This document shows positions 9,358 through 18,189 of a stretch of 64,000 nucleotides of DNA, piece by piece. The DNA is from PALSA-1353 sp050012375 (lineage in GTDB: Bacteria; Planctomycetota; Phycisphaerae; Tepidisphaerales; Tepidisphaeraceae). Positions within the stretch are counted from its first letter, which is position 1. Each line of letters starts with the position of its first letter. Below the pieces are notes generated by a model. It ran no database searches. It was not told where the DNA came from and saw nothing but the letters and a program-made list of their open reading frames with translations. The stretch is taken from positions 62,001 through 126,000 of the forward strand of contig JBEKHH010000006.1 of NCBI GenBank assembly GCA_050012375.1. Reading direction: 5' to 3'. The position numbers were made by a program, and so were the translations under genes.

Positions 9358-9561
9358 TCAATGGACAACGAACTGCCGGACATCCGTTCCGCCCGGCCCA
9401 ATTTCAAATTTCACCGGCTTGCCGCATCGCGGACATCGCCCGCAATAAGCCGTTCCTTCGGCGTTGCGATAAATTCTCTGATAAACCGAGCAGCAAGCAA
9501 ACAGCACGCTCAAAAACGGCCGGGCTTGCGGCGAAGCGTTTTCCTTCTTCACATCGCTCAT
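9358..9561 (-). CDS. Small cysteine-ribbon protein, planctomycete-type
   Basis: A 67-residue protein with CCSVYQRIYRN, YCGRCPRCGKP and a glycine-rich IGPGGTDVRQF tail. The CxxC pair and the conserved Arg/Gly ending match small uncharacterised proteins that I associate with Planctomycetes genomes. It stops 16 bp before the zinc-ribbon gene and points the same way, so it probably heads that operon. Function unknown; a nucleic-acid or zinc-binding role is only inferred from the cysteines. Confidence 0.65.
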   Translation of the reverse strand: MSDVKKENASPQARPFLSVLFACCSVYQRIYRNAEGTAYCGRCPRCGKPVKFEIGPGGTDVRQFVVH

Positions 9562-9589
9562 GGCGCTATCCGAACGACAAAAATGTAAT

Positions 9590-9604
9590 CCCGATGTAAT
9601 CGGG
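9590..9604. repeat. CCCGATGTAATCGGG inverted repeat
   Basis: A 15-bp dyad, 6-bp arms around GTA, in the short gap between the small cysteine-ribbon gene and the cyclodeaminase gene. An identical copy stands at 16090-16104, there joined to the ACCTTCGGCA unit seen at 2303. It belongs to the host intergenic repeat family. Confidence 0.6.
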
Positions 9605-9620
9605 GTTGCATTTCATGTTC

Positions 9621-10244
9621 TCAGCTTTGCGAAACCCGCTCCCGGATTCTCGGGATCACTCGCTTCATCAGCGCCGTAGCCCGAGATAGAAGCCGCTCGC
9701 AGGTTTCCTCGATCTTCCGCCGCCTCTCGGCATCGGCCATGTCCGACAGGTTCACGCGCACGTTATAAAGCGCCACCCGCGTCGTCGCCATCGCCAGCTC
9801 GGCGCAAGCCGCCAGGTCCGACAGCAGACGGGGGTTAACAGCCTCCACAATCGCGTCCGCCAAACCAATCATTTCAACCGCCGTTATCGCCATCGATTCC
9901 GGGACTTGAATGCAAAGCAGCGATGCCGCGGCGATGCTCGATTCCCGATTCGGAGAATCCGCCGGCAGTTTCCGCGCCGCCGTCAGCGCTTCATACGCCG
10001 ATTGATCTTCCGCCAAAAACCCCAGCATCATTTCCCGTCCGCGATGGAACACCGCCAGCGCGCTTTGCAGCTTCGGCAGGTGCGATTCCAAACCCTTCTT
10101 CCCGACGCTGTAATTCACGACCATTTCCCCCATCGCCGCCGCCAGCGCCCCGGCCAGCGCCCCGGCGCTTCCCCCGCCGGGCGTCGGCTGCTTCGCCGCC
10201 GCCGCTTCCAGAAACTTTTCGATGCTCGTCGTCTGGTCGTGCAA
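9621..10244 (-). CDS. Cyclodeaminase/cyclohydrolase-family protein (FTCD C-terminal domain)
   Basis: A roughly 207-residue all-helical protein of the FTCD_C/FchA family. Members act on folate one-carbon units, for example converting 5-formimino- or methenyl-tetrahydrofolate. The diagnostic PTPGGGSAGALAGALAAAM followed by VVNYSVGKKG is present, as is a SDLAACAELAMATTRVALYNV helix. I favour the TTG at 10244 because AGGGAG lies six bases upstream; an ATG at 10274 would overlap the M16 peptidase stop. It is directly downstream of the M16 gene and probably cotranscribed. The exact substrate is not deducible. Confidence 0.85.
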   Translation of the reverse strand: MHDQTTSIEKFLEAAAAKQPTPGGGSAGALAGALAAAMGEMVVNYSVGKKGLESHLPKLQSALAVFHRGREMMLGFLAEDQSAYEALTAARKLPADSPNRESSIAAASLLCIQVPESMAITAVEMIGLADAIVEAVNPRLLSDLAACAELAMATTRVALYNVRVNLSDMADAERRRKIEETCERLLSRATALMKRVIPRIRERVSQS

Positions 10245-10254
10245 AATATTCTCC

Positions 10255-13224
10255 CTATTTCCCCCCCACATCATGCCGCACGCCCCGAGGCGTCAGATCG
10301 ATCGCCGGGAATGATTCATAAACGTTCGGACCCGGATGAATATCGACGATCTCCGGAGCCGGCGTGCACACCGTCACCACGCAATGCCCCAGCCGCGTCC
10401 GCCCCAGTTCCTGCACCTGCCCCAGCGTCACCGCATTGATCCGACCGCTGAATCCCTCGTGATAATCGTAACCCAGGGCGAACAATTCCTCCGTCGCCGC
10501 GATCTGGGCCTGTTGCTCGGGCGTCTCCGTTTCCAGCGCATACGCGGTCGTGATCATGTCCTTGCAGCGAGTGAACCAATCCGCCTGGATGTCCGCCTCG
10601 GTGCCCTGAAGCCGCGCCATGTTCTGCAGGATCGCCCCCGTGACCTTGTTCACGTTGCGCGGATCGCACGCGGCATACACCACAAAATCGCCCTCCAGTC
10701 CCCGGCTCCGCCCAGGCACGTTCTGCGACGCCGCCTCATACGACCATCCCTGCCCGCGCAGCGTCTCGAAAATATAACCCGTTGGATACCCATATCCCCC
10801 GGTGAGGCACTGCGCAACGATCAGCCCCGCCTCGTTCGGCTCGCCAAGGCGGCTGTGAGATTCAAATCCAATCACCACCCCCGCCAATTCCTGCTCGGTC
10901 TTTTGCACCGCCACGCGATCGACCACAACCGTCGGCTTCGCCGGCGACGCCGCCGGCTCATCGGGCCCCGCCGCCTGCTTCGGCGGCAACGGCAACTGGC
11001 CCCCGCTGAAATATTTCCGCGCCATCGCCACCGCCGTGTCATTGTCCACGTCGCCAAAAATCGCGATCACCCGCGGCGCCGTCAGGATCGTCTTCTGGTA
11101 CCACGACTTCAAATCGCCCGCGCTCAATCGCGAGACGTTCGCGCTGCTTCCCAGCGGGGTGAATTGATATGGCGAACCCTTCGGACCGAAAAACTGCTGC
11201 TTGAAATACCGAAACGCCTGCCCATCCCACGACGCATCCTGCCCCGCGATTTGCGCCAGCGCCCGAGCTTTCATCTCGGCCACCTGCGCCGGATCGAACG
11301 CCGGATGGTTCACCACGTCGCCGTACACCTCCATCGTCCTGGCGAAATCGTCCCGCGTGCAGGTGACCTCCCAATACCAGGTGTTATTCCCGCAGGTCGT
11401 TTTCAAATCGCCGCCGGTCAGATCGAAAAAATCCGCGATCTGCTCCGCCGTCCGCGTTTGCGTCCCTCGCGGCGCCGTCGCCATCGCCAATTGCCCCAAA
11501 CCATTGTTGGACGCATTCTCCGCCGTGATTCCGCCCAGCGCGAACATACTGATGCTCACCAGCGGCGTCGTGGTAATCCGCCGGTGCAGAACGATCAGCC
11601 CATTGTCCAACACGGTCTTGGTGATGGCGCCGGCGACTTGCCCGCTGTTGGCCCCCGTCGCCACCGACGGCGATGTCGTCGCTTCACCGCGCAGCAAATC
11701 CTCCGCCTTGGGAAGACCCGCCGCCCCCACCGCCTCGCGCGGCAGCATCACCGTCGTCAAGAGCCGCCCCTGATCCAGGTATTCCCGCGCCGCTTCATGC
11801 AATTGCGCCGGCGTCACCGCCCCGATCCGCTTCACATATTCATCGCTGAAATGCGCATCGCCGGTCCCGAGAAAATCGGTCCCCATCGTCGCCGCCACAT
11901 CCTGCGACGTCTGCAATTCCTTCAAGTGCGCGATCTTGATCTGCGCCGCCGCCCGACGCATTCGATCCTCGTCTATTCCCTCCGCCTTGATCTTTTCAAT
12001 GTCCTCCAGCACCGCCTGCGTCGCCTGGGCGACCTTGCCGGCGTCCAGCTCCATCTCGATATCGAATGACCCCAAGACATACGGCGGCGTATCGTCCTCA
12101 CAGATCAGCCCGTGGCACAATTGCCGGCGATCGCGGATGTCCTCCACCAGGATCGAACTCTCCCCGCCCCCAAGGATTTCCGCCAGCAAATCCAGCGCGT
12201 ACATCTGCGCGTCCGTCTCACGCACCGACGGAAACGCCAGGTTCAGCCTCGCCTGACCCAGCCGCGGAAACGTCGCCACGATCGTCCGCGGCGCCAGCAC
12301 CGGCGGCTCGGCCGCGATGTCGTGCGAAAACGCCCGCCCAGGCTTGGCATCCGACAAATACCCCCGCATCGTCTTCAGCATCTCCTCCGGATCCAGATTC
12401 GCCGCCACCGCGAAGACCATGTTGTTCGGCTGATACGCCATCTTGTAATAGCTGTACACATCGTCCCGCGACAGACCCTGGATGACTTCCTGATATCCGA
12501 TCACCGGCACGCGCGCGGGGCTGACCTGATAGCGGTTCTCCTGCATGAGCTGGTAGAAAACCATGTCCGGATTCCCCTTGTTCCGCTCCAGCTCGCGCTG
12601 CACCACCTGGTATTCCCGCGTGTATTCGGGATAAGTGATTTTGGCCCCCAGCATCCAACCCGTGACCAAATCCGCCGCCTGCGCGAAATGCGCCGTCGTG
12701 GTATTCACGAAAAACGCCGTGTGATCGTACGTGGTGTAAGCGTTGGAATCGTTGCCGATCTGCTGAAGAAGCTGCTTGTTCTGCGTCTCCGTGCGCCGCT
12801 CGCTGCTGCCGCCGGCGACCAGATGTTCCAGAAGATGGCTCAGCCCGCCCCCGAGCCACTGGCCCTCATAAACCCCGCCGGTTTCGCAATACCCGCGCAC
12901 CGCCGCCACCGGCGAAGCCACCCGCTTGCAAATGACCACCGCCCCATTCCGCAGCACCGAAATAATCTCATCCGGACCGCTGACGATCCGGTAAGCCTCC
13001 ACCCCGTAGCCCGGCATGGCTGCTTTGTTCTGAAGAAGTTCCCCGCCCCCGCCCGACGGCTGTGTTTGCGCCCCGGCGCGCGCGCAAAGGAAGGCCAGGG
13101 CCAAACCAGAAACCAGAAACCAGAATGACGAATCAAATCCGAAACCCGAATGACCGACGCAAAGACGTGCAGCGTTTAGGGCATTCTGGTTTTGGACATT
13201 GATTCTGGTTTCTGGTTTCGTCAT
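10255..13224 (-). CDS. Zinc peptidase, M16 (pitrilysin/insulinase) family, exported
   Basis: A protein of up to 989 residues with two M16 halves. The first half carries the inverted zinc motif HLLEH (in GGGLSHLLEHLVAGG) and the downstream glutamate in VVQRELERNKGN, so it should be catalytic. The second half starts near TKTVLDNGLIVLHRR and lacks HxxEH, as is usual for the structural half. A secretion signal is likely: LVSGLALAFLCARAGAQ. The only ATG (13224) and about the first 45 codons lie inside the intergenic repeat block at 13104-13335, so the true start is uncertain and may be a TTG or GTG near the hydrophobic stretch. Confidence 0.88.
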   Translation of the reverse strand: MTKPETRINVQNQNALNAARLCVGHSGFGFDSSFWFLVSGLALAFLCARAGAQTQPSGGGGELLQNKAAMPGYGVEAYRIVSGPDEIISVLRNGAVVICKRVASPVAAVRGYCETGGVYEGQWLGGGLSHLLEHLVAGGSSERRTETQNKQLLQQIGNDSNAYTTYDHTAFFVNTTTAHFAQAADLVTGWMLGAKITYPEYTREYQVVQRELERNKGNPDMVFYQLMQENRYQVSPARVPVIGYQEVIQGLSRDDVYSYYKMAYQPNNMVFAVAANLDPEEMLKTMRGYLSDAKPGRAFSHDIAAEPPVLAPRTIVATFPRLGQARLNLAFPSVRETDAQMYALDLLAEILGGGESSILVEDIRDRRQLCHGLICEDDTPPYVLGSFDIEMELDAGKVAQATQAVLEDIEKIKAEGIDEDRMRRAAAQIKIAHLKELQTSQDVAATMGTDFLGTGDAHFSDEYVKRIGAVTPAQLHEAAREYLDQGRLLTTVMLPREAVGAAGLPKAEDLLRGEATTSPSVATGANSGQVAGAITKTVLDNGLIVLHRRITTTPLVSISMFALGGITAENASNNGLGQLAMATAPRGTQTRTAEQIADFFDLTGGDLKTTCGNNTWYWEVTCTRDDFARTMEVYGDVVNHPAFDPAQVAEMKARALAQIAGQDASWDGQAFRYFKQQFFGPKGSPYQFTPLGSSANVSRLSAGDLKSWYQKTILTAPRVIAIFGDVDNDTAVAMARKYFSGGQLPLPPKQAAGPDEPAASPAKPTVVVDRVAVQKTEQELAGVVIGFESHSRLGEPNEAGLIVAQCLTGGYGYPTGYIFETLRGQGWSYEAASQNVPGRSRGLEGDFVVYAACDPRNVNKVTGAILQNMARLQGTEADIQADWFTRCKDMITTAYALETETPEQQAQIAATEELFALGYDYHEGFSGRINAVTLGQVQELGRTRLGHCVVTVCTPAPEIVDIHPGPNVYESFPAIDLTPRGVRHDVGGK

Positions 13225-13335
13225 TCTGGTTTCGGATTTCTGGTTTCCCCGCAGGGGCGTCGTTCTGGTTTCGGATTTCGGGTTTGCTTGACACGGATTT
13301 GATTCGTCATTCGGGTTTCGGATTTCGGGTTTCAG
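13104..13335. repeat. Cluster of CATTCTGGTTTC/GGATTTCGGGTTTC repeats in inverted arrangement
   Basis: About 230 bp built from short related units. The left part (AAACCAGAAACCAGAATGACG, AATCAAATCCGAAACCCG) is the inverse of the right part (GATTCGTCATTCGGG, TTTCGGATTTCGGGTTTC), with several further TTCTGGTTTC copies between. It separates the M16 peptidase gene from the response regulator and runs into the 5' end of the M16 reading frame. It is related to the palindrome at 2264-2338. Confidence 0.8.
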
Positions 13336-13340
13336 CGCGG

Positions 13341-13841
13341 CTAGCGCGCTTCGTCGTCCTGCTCGATCTCGTTCAGATACGTCAGCGCCCGCTCCAGCTC
13401 CCCCTTAAGATGACGCACCCGCAAAAGGCTCTTGACGCGCGTGACCAGCTCGAACTTGTTCACCGGCTTGCTGACAAAATCATCCGTCCCGCATTCCGTC
13501 GCCTGCTCGATATCCCCCAGCTCGTTCAGCGCGGTAACCATCAAAACCTGAATGTCCTTGGTCTTGGCATCTCCCTTGATTCGCTTGCAAACCTGGAACC
13601 CGCTCATCCGCGGCATCATGATGTCCAGCAGAATCAAATCCGGCTTATACGCCGCCACCTTCTCCAAAGCCTCCAACCCATCGGCCGCGGTGACAATCTT
13701 CACCGGCAGACTCTCCAAAAACGCCTGGAGAAGTTCCACATTCTGCTGATTATCATCCACGATAAGGACCGTGGACTGCGGCAGAAAGGTTTCGGAATTG
13801 ATATCGGGCGCCGGGGCGGGGGCCGAATTCTGTTCCGTCAT
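13341..13841 (-). CDS. Response regulator receiver protein
   Basis: A 166-residue single-domain receiver of the CheY type, with a 25-residue Ala/Pro-rich leader and a C-terminal helical tail. The acidic pocket is IVDDN, the phospho-acceptor is the Asp in LILLDIMMP, the switch Thr is in LMVTALNEL and the invariant Lys is in FVSKPVNKFE. There is no output domain, so it should pass a phosphoryl signal to a protein partner. No kinase gene is nearby. The GGGAG before the ATG at 13841 supports this start. Confidence 0.92.
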   Translation of the reverse strand: MTEQNSAPAPAPDINSETFLPQSTVLIVDDNQQNVELLQAFLESLPVKIVTAADGLEALEKVAAYKPDLILLDIMMPRMSGFQVCKRIKGDAKTKDIQVLMVTALNELGDIEQATECGTDDFVSKPVNKFELVTRVKSLLRVRHLKGELERALTYLNEIEQDDEAR

Positions 13842-13996
13842 GGAAGAACTCCCTCAGGCAGCGGCAGGCGAAGCCTCCGCAGCGGCAGTTACAACACCTG
13901 CGGCGACGAAAAACGACTATACGATCCGGGCTACATTTAGTAAAGGTTAACCCCACCCGCCTGGCGGGGCACCAGGGTAATCGCACGTCGAATTAT

Positions 13997-14062
13997 CCCC
14001 TCTCCCCTGACCTCGGCGAGCATGGTCGAGTCGTAATCCGGGGAGAGGGCCAGGGTGAGGGG
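13997..14062. repeat. REP-like hairpin (CCCCTCTCCC ... GGGAGAGGGCCAGGGTGAGGGG)
   Basis: CCCCTCTCCC at 13997 pairs with GGGGAGAGGG at about 14039-14048, followed by CCAGGGTGAGGGG, a sequence often seen in bacterial REP elements. It directly abuts the transposase remnant at 14063. Confidence 0.55.
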
Positions 14063-14206
14063 AACCACGCGGCGATGGTCGCACTTCACTTCATGCACTA
14101 CAACTACTGCCGGATTCACCAGACGCTCCGCGTCACACCGGCGATGCAAGCCGGTCTGACCGATCATGTTTGGGAGATTGAGGAGTTAGTGGCGCTTTTG
14201 GATTGA
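14063..14206 (+). pseudogene. Transposase C-terminal remnant
   Basis: The frame 14063-14206 encodes NHAAMVALHFMHYNYCRIHQ, then TLRVTPAMQAGLTDHVW and an acidic-hydrophobic end. This matches the C-terminal end of DDE transposases, where HYNxxRxHxTLRxTPAMxAGxxD is the conserved closing signature. Only the last 47 codons remain; the upstream part is replaced by the REP-like hairpin. It is a decayed insertion sequence, without recognisable terminal repeats in the window. Confidence 0.65.
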
Positions 14207-14214
14207 CGCGAGAT

Positions 14215-14724
14215 TCAGCCGCGCGCAAGAACCAACTTCATGTCGTCTGATTTTGCTTTGGTAAGCGGCGACGAACCGTCGGGTGCTGTGGCGTTGGCGT
14301 CCGCGCCAGCTTCAATCATCGTGCGCGCCATCTCGATTCGATCTAAATCCGATGCCATCTGTAGGACCGTGCAACCACCTTCGACAATGCGGTCGTCGCC
14401 AGATGCCCCATTGTCCAACAAAAACCTGACGATTTCCGCTTGATTTCCCCATACGGCTTGGCTCAGAGGAAGCCAGCCTTGAATAGTCCAAGGATGGCGG
14501 ATCAGGCGCGGGTCTTCTCGCACCAAATCCTTAACCCGTTCGATTGGACCGTCGCGCGCATAGGTTTGAATCTGATAAATCTTCGCGAGGAATTCGAGCG
14601 GAAGGTTATTTGGATTCTCATCGGCCAAGAAAGTCGCATCGCGGTTCAATACGGCGCGCATCCCAGGAACATTGTCCAGCATAGCAGCGGCACGGAATGC
14701 GAAAAGGTTGTCCCATTTGCCCAT
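14215..14724 (-). CDS. Ankyrin-repeat protein
   Basis: A 169-residue protein made of ankyrin units. Readable repeats are GWLPLSQAVWGNQAEIVRFL with LDNGASGDD, and GGCTVLQMASDLDRIEMART with MIEAGADANATAPDG. Such proteins bind other proteins; no catalytic part is present. The N-terminal 60 residues have looser repeat-like helices. It has no obvious operon partner, as the neighbours are the transposase remnant and a long non-coding stretch. The partner protein is unknown. Confidence 0.75.
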   Translation of the reverse strand: MGKWDNLFAFRAAAMLDNVPGMRAVLNRDATFLADENPNNLPLEFLAKIYQIQTYARDGPIERVKDLVREDPRLIRHPWTIQGWLPLSQAVWGNQAEIVRFLLDNGASGDDRIVEGGCTVLQMASDLDRIEMARTMIEAGADANATAPDGSSPLTKAKSDDMKLVLARG

Positions 14725-15090
14725 AGCGTTGTTTCCAGTGAACTACCGATAAAGCTCCGCAGCGGCATAAATTCTTGCAAAATTACTGCAAAAACTCAAA
14801 CTGACCCACTACCGTTAATCAGGCAGAATAAATCTCCAAGTTTTCCGCCCCGCGTCACCCTGCCAGTGGCTCGCGGTGGCGAACTGTTCAAGATAACCCG
14901 TTCATGAGTAGTCGAAATAACCCGATCAACGGGCGAAGTCCGCGCGCTGCCCCAAGGCGTTCATCCACGTAACCCTTTTTTCAGGTAATGCTTTAAGGAT
15001 TGAATTGTCCATTCGCCTGCGGCTGGTTTGCCGTTTGCTCTGTGGCGTCCTTTGGACGAACGGAAACCAAGTGGGAAGGAAAGGGAGAAA
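14725..15090. other. Intergenic region, no gene seen
   Basis: About 365 bp between the start of the ankyrin gene and the PEP-CTERM gene. It must hold both promoters, but I do not see convincing -35/-10 pairs. A short dyad TAACCCGATCAACGGG lies near 14920. The open frame upstream of 15091 has no protein character. Confidence 0.5.
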
Positions 15091-15939
15091 ATGTATCAGG
15101 GTAATGCCGGAGACGCTCTCTCGATTTTTAACGGGCAATCTTCAAAAATCTCGAACAGAATTTCAGGCTCGGCCGCTTGGCTCGCCTTGGCTATCGTGCT
15201 GGCACTCGACATGACGGCCCGCGCTGGCAGTATCAGCGGTTCGCAATCCCTGACGACGGCTCCTGGAACAACAAATCTCACCACCCAGGGGACTGATGAC
15301 TGGGCGGTTTGGGGTAGCACGTCCAACCAAACGGAAGGAAGCACGACGCCTTACGATGAGAAAAATGTAGCCACCCACGACATTCTGGGTATGACGCTCT
15401 ATGGTGGGCTAAGCATTACCGATACGACCGACCGGACGGACCAGCCTGGCCTGTTCACATGGAGCGACGGTACGAACACCCCGAATCAGAGTTCGGCAAT
15501 CCCTATGCTTATGCAGGCCTACCCGCCGGGCGGCAGCTCCACCGATGGGCCGGCGATCGGCACCGGGTTTCAGTTGACATTTGCCGCGAGCAACACCCTT
15601 TCCAGGACGCTCATTCTCCAGTTGGGTTATGTGGATGTGAACGCCACGGTCACGGCGTCGCTGAGCGATGGCTCAGCAACGGAGTACACCAATACCGTCT
15701 CGTCCACGAGTAGCGCCAGCGCCGACTTTGCAATCGAAACGATCACGTACCAGGCCAATTCCCCGGGGCAGACCCTGACCGTTGATTATTACACAACCGC
15801 AAACAATGGCGCCTACGACAACATTGCAATCGAGTCCGCGTCACTATCGGCCGTTGCGGTGCCGGAGCCCGCGTCGCTCGCCCTCCTGGCCGTCGGCGTG
15901 ATCGGCTTGCTGGTCCGCCCCCGCCGTCGCTGCGCGTGA
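15091..15939 (+). CDS. PEP-CTERM sorting domain protein
   Basis: A 282-residue secreted protein. It has an N-terminal signal (AWLALAIVLALDMTARAGS), a Ser/Thr-rich beta-sandwich-like body, and the C-terminal sorting tag VPEPASLALLAVGVIGLL followed by a basic cluster (RPRRR). Such tags are recognised by an exosortase and mark proteins for the cell envelope, often alongside exopolysaccharide genes; a glycosyltransferase gene follows downstream on the other strand. The ATG at 15091 is chosen because GGAAAGGGAG lies just upstream. Confidence 0.85.
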   Translation: MYQGNAGDALSIFNGQSSKISNRISGSAAWLALAIVLALDMTARAGSISGSQSLTTAPGTTNLTTQGTDDWAVWGSTSNQTEGSTTPYDEKNVATHDILGMTLYGGLSITDTTDRTDQPGLFTWSDGTNTPNQSSAIPMLMQAYPPGGSSTDGPAIGTGFQLTFAASNTLSRTLILQLGYVDVNATVTASLSDGSATEYTNTVSSTSSASADFAIETITYQANSPGQTLTVDYYTTANNGAYDNIAIESASLSAVAVPEPASLALLAVGVIGLLVRPRRRCA

Positions 15940-16069
15940 TCCTGTTGCATGAATGAATCTCAAGATTTTTCCCTTGCAAAGCCAACGGAAGTTAGGTAAA
16001 TGTTTGGACAAGTTCGGGCCAGCATCGGGCTGCTCCTGCGCTCGCGCTTCGCCCTATTTGGGCTACTTC

Positions 16070-16150
16070 CATGCAAATGACAAATGACCCCCGATGTAAT
16101 CGGGACCTTCGGCAATGACAGATGACGAACGACAAATGACCATTGCAATC
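16070..16150. repeat. TGACAAATGAC / CCCGATGTAATCGGG repeat block
   Basis: Contains ATGACAAATGACC, the 15-bp dyad CCCGATGTAATCGGG (16090-16104), ACCTTCGGCAATGAC, and further ATGACGAACGACAAATGACC copies. The dyad is identical to that at 9590, and the ACCTTCGGCA unit is shared with 2303. The rest of the 15940-16342 gap shows no gene, only C-rich and AT-rich stretches. Confidence 0.6.
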
Positions 16151-16342
16151 CCATGCTCCAGGACCCGCACTCTTTCTACTTTCAACTGTCTACTGTTCTA
16201 CCCTCTCGCGGAGCGCCCCCCACCCCCCTCCCCCCCAAATGGGATATTCTGGGATACATTGCGACATTTTTTTGACGCCGAGGAATAAGCGGCGTCACTG
16301 CTGACTCCCTCAGTCATGTCCCCTTTTCCCCATTTTCGCGGA

Positions 16343-17551
16343 TCATTTCACGGCTTTTTCCGGCTTCACCAACTCGATCTCGTGCGAGTAGCTGGTTCCG
16401 CGCCAATCGACTTTCCCGGTGATGCACATCCATACCGCCCGCGCGAGAATCGCCAGCACGAACAGGCCGGTTATGAAAAACCCGGCGGCGTAAATGGCCC
16501 GCGCCCCCATCCAGCGGTAGATGATGCCGATCTGAACCGTCATCAATGTCCAATGAATCGCGGCGGCGACGAGCCAGGGGATTCCGTTGCAGATTCCGAC
16601 GGGGTGGCCGACGCGGTAAGCGCCCCACCCGGCGGCGACGATGGCGGAATAACCTCCGATCAGGATGAACAACATCACGGCCAGGCTGCGCCAGGGCGAG
16701 CCGCTGCTGCAGCCGAAAAAGATGCGGCTCCAGCCCTTCATGATGCTCGGCAGGGAATCGTACATCCGAACCGAGCCGAGATCGCTTCCCCATGCGATCC
16801 TCGGTCGAAGCCGCGATTGCTTCATTATCCGAGTCAGTGCCATGTCTTCATTGAATTGCGTTTTGACGGCCTCGTGCCCGCCGATCTGATCGTATATTTT
16901 TCGGTTGAAGAGCATGTACTGGCCGTTGCCGAAGAAGTAATTGTTGGATTCGGAATTGCTCAGCCCGATCATGTGCGCGCTGCCAATTGCGGCGGAGGCG
17001 ATCGGGACAAGGGCGGACTCCCAAATCCCATGGGTGTCCTGCCTGAGAATCAGGCTGAGCAAGTCGTATCTTCTGGAGATGGCGACGCGCAGGGTCGTGG
17101 ACAGGGCCGCGGGTTGCAGGATCACGTCGGAGTCGATGAACAGGAGCCATTGTCCATCCGCGCGCGACGCGGCGCGAAACAGGGCGTGATTCTTTCCCGT
17201 CCATCCGACCGGAAGTTCGTCGATATGCAGGACCTTCAACCGAGGGTCGGCCGCGGCCATCTCGTCCATGACCTGACCGGTGGCATCGCTGCTGCGGTCA
17301 TCAACCGCCAGAACATCAAATTGGGGATAATCCTGAGCCAACACCGAAGTCAGACATTGCCGGATCCGTTCTCCCTCATCCTTGGCCGGAATGATGAGGG
17401 TGACCTTCGGCGGGGGCTGGGGAATCGGCTGGGTGGATTTGCGGAGGATATTCATTCGGCGTCGGCTGGATGCCAATGCAATACCAAAAAGGGTCCACAA
17501 GCCCGGCCCGGCCGCCAAATAGACGATATAAAGGAGTATTTCCAACCGCAT
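16343..17551 (-). CDS. Family 2 glycosyltransferase, membrane-bound
   Basis: A 402-residue enzyme with an N-terminal transmembrane helix (ILLYIVYLAAGPGLWTLFGI), a GT-A catalytic domain and three or four C-terminal helices. Catalytic-site features are VTLIIPAKDEGERI, the VLAVDDRSSDATG aspartates, the DSDV (DXD-like) metal site and the acceptor-side QFNEDMALT. The ELPVGWTGKNHAL segment is typical of the hopanoid/carotenoid-associated glycosyltransferases (HpnB/CruC-like). It probably adds a sugar to a lipid acceptor; which one is not readable. It stands alone, downstream of the long inverted repeat. Confidence 0.85.
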   Translation of the reverse strand: MRLEILLYIVYLAAGPGLWTLFGIALASSRRRMNILRKSTQPIPQPPPKVTLIIPAKDEGERIRQCLTSVLAQDYPQFDVLAVDDRSSDATGQVMDEMAAADPRLKVLHIDELPVGWTGKNHALFRAASRADGQWLLFIDSDVILQPAALSTTLRVAISRRYDLLSLILRQDTHGIWESALVPIASAAIGSAHMIGLSNSESNNYFFGNGQYMLFNRKIYDQIGGHEAVKTQFNEDMALTRIMKQSRLRPRIAWGSDLGSVRMYDSLPSIMKGWSRIFFGCSSGSPWRSLAVMLFILIGGYSAIVAAGWGAYRVGHPVGICNGIPWLVAAAIHWTLMTVQIGIIYRWMGARAIYAAGFFITGLFVLAILARAVWMCITGKVDWRGTSYSHEIELVKPEKAVK

Positions 17552-17710
17552 TCAATCGAGCGACAGATTATGCGGATGGATTGGAAGGTTTCAACCTTTC
17601 TGATAGCGATCAGCCATCTCCGGATACCTGACGCCATCGGCGACGGCGACGGCAAATCGGTCAAGAAGATGCAGGAAGATGATCGGTTGAATTCTCCGTG
17701 ACGATCGGCG

Positions 17711-18189
17711 GCGCTCACTCGAATAGGATAAGGCGCTGCCGCCGCGGACGCCGCCGGCTGGCCCGTCGGCCATCGAACAGGCCGTCGGCAATCGAAAGAC
17801 TAAAGTTCGCCGCGTGCCGCGGCAAGCGCTAATGAGTTTCGCGCTCAAGCGCGACCTCAACCGTCCTTCACAACCCCCACTGTCCGACCTCCCGCCGAAG
17901 GTCCCGTTGAACATCCACCGGCGACGGCCGACCTTTCTGGCAAAAGGAGTGGCGGGTGGGCAGGCCATTCAGTATGGAGCCGTATATTCCGGTCCGCGGC
18001 CAAAGCACGGGAAGGTCGGACAAGCGGCGGCTGCGCAGGACGGTTGAGGTCGAGCCTGAGCTCGAAAGTCCTTGGCATTTGCCGCCGGTGGCGACGGCTC
18101 AACGCATGGGCTCGCAAAGGCATGTTGGAACATTTACAGGGCAGCCGGCGGCGTCCGCGGCGGCGACGCCTGTTACATTCGAGTAAGCG
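17711..18189. repeat. 480-bp imperfect inverted repeat, gene-free
   Basis: The left outer arm, GCTCACTCGAATAGG then GCCGCCGCGGACGCCGCCGG (17712-17757), mirrors GCAGCCGGCGGCGTCCGCGG then ATTCGAGTAAGCG on the right (18141-18188). Inner segments also mirror: CGACCTCAACCGTCCT (17850-17866) with AGGACGGTTGAGGTCG (18037-18053), and GTCCGACCT (17883) with AGGTCGGAC (18011-18019). The centre is near 17950. No open frame with protein character is present. It looks like two oppositely oriented copies of one structured element, or a MITE-like insertion, between the glycosyltransferase and the tRNA gene. Confidence 0.65.

Noticed and set aside
10336..12069. 577-codon plus-strand open frame
   Set aside because: Antisense to the M16 peptidase; translation is dominated by Arg, His and Pro with no domain pattern.
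17711..18189. Retron or diversity-generating element
   Set aside because: Structured repeats are present but no reverse transcriptase gene is nearby.
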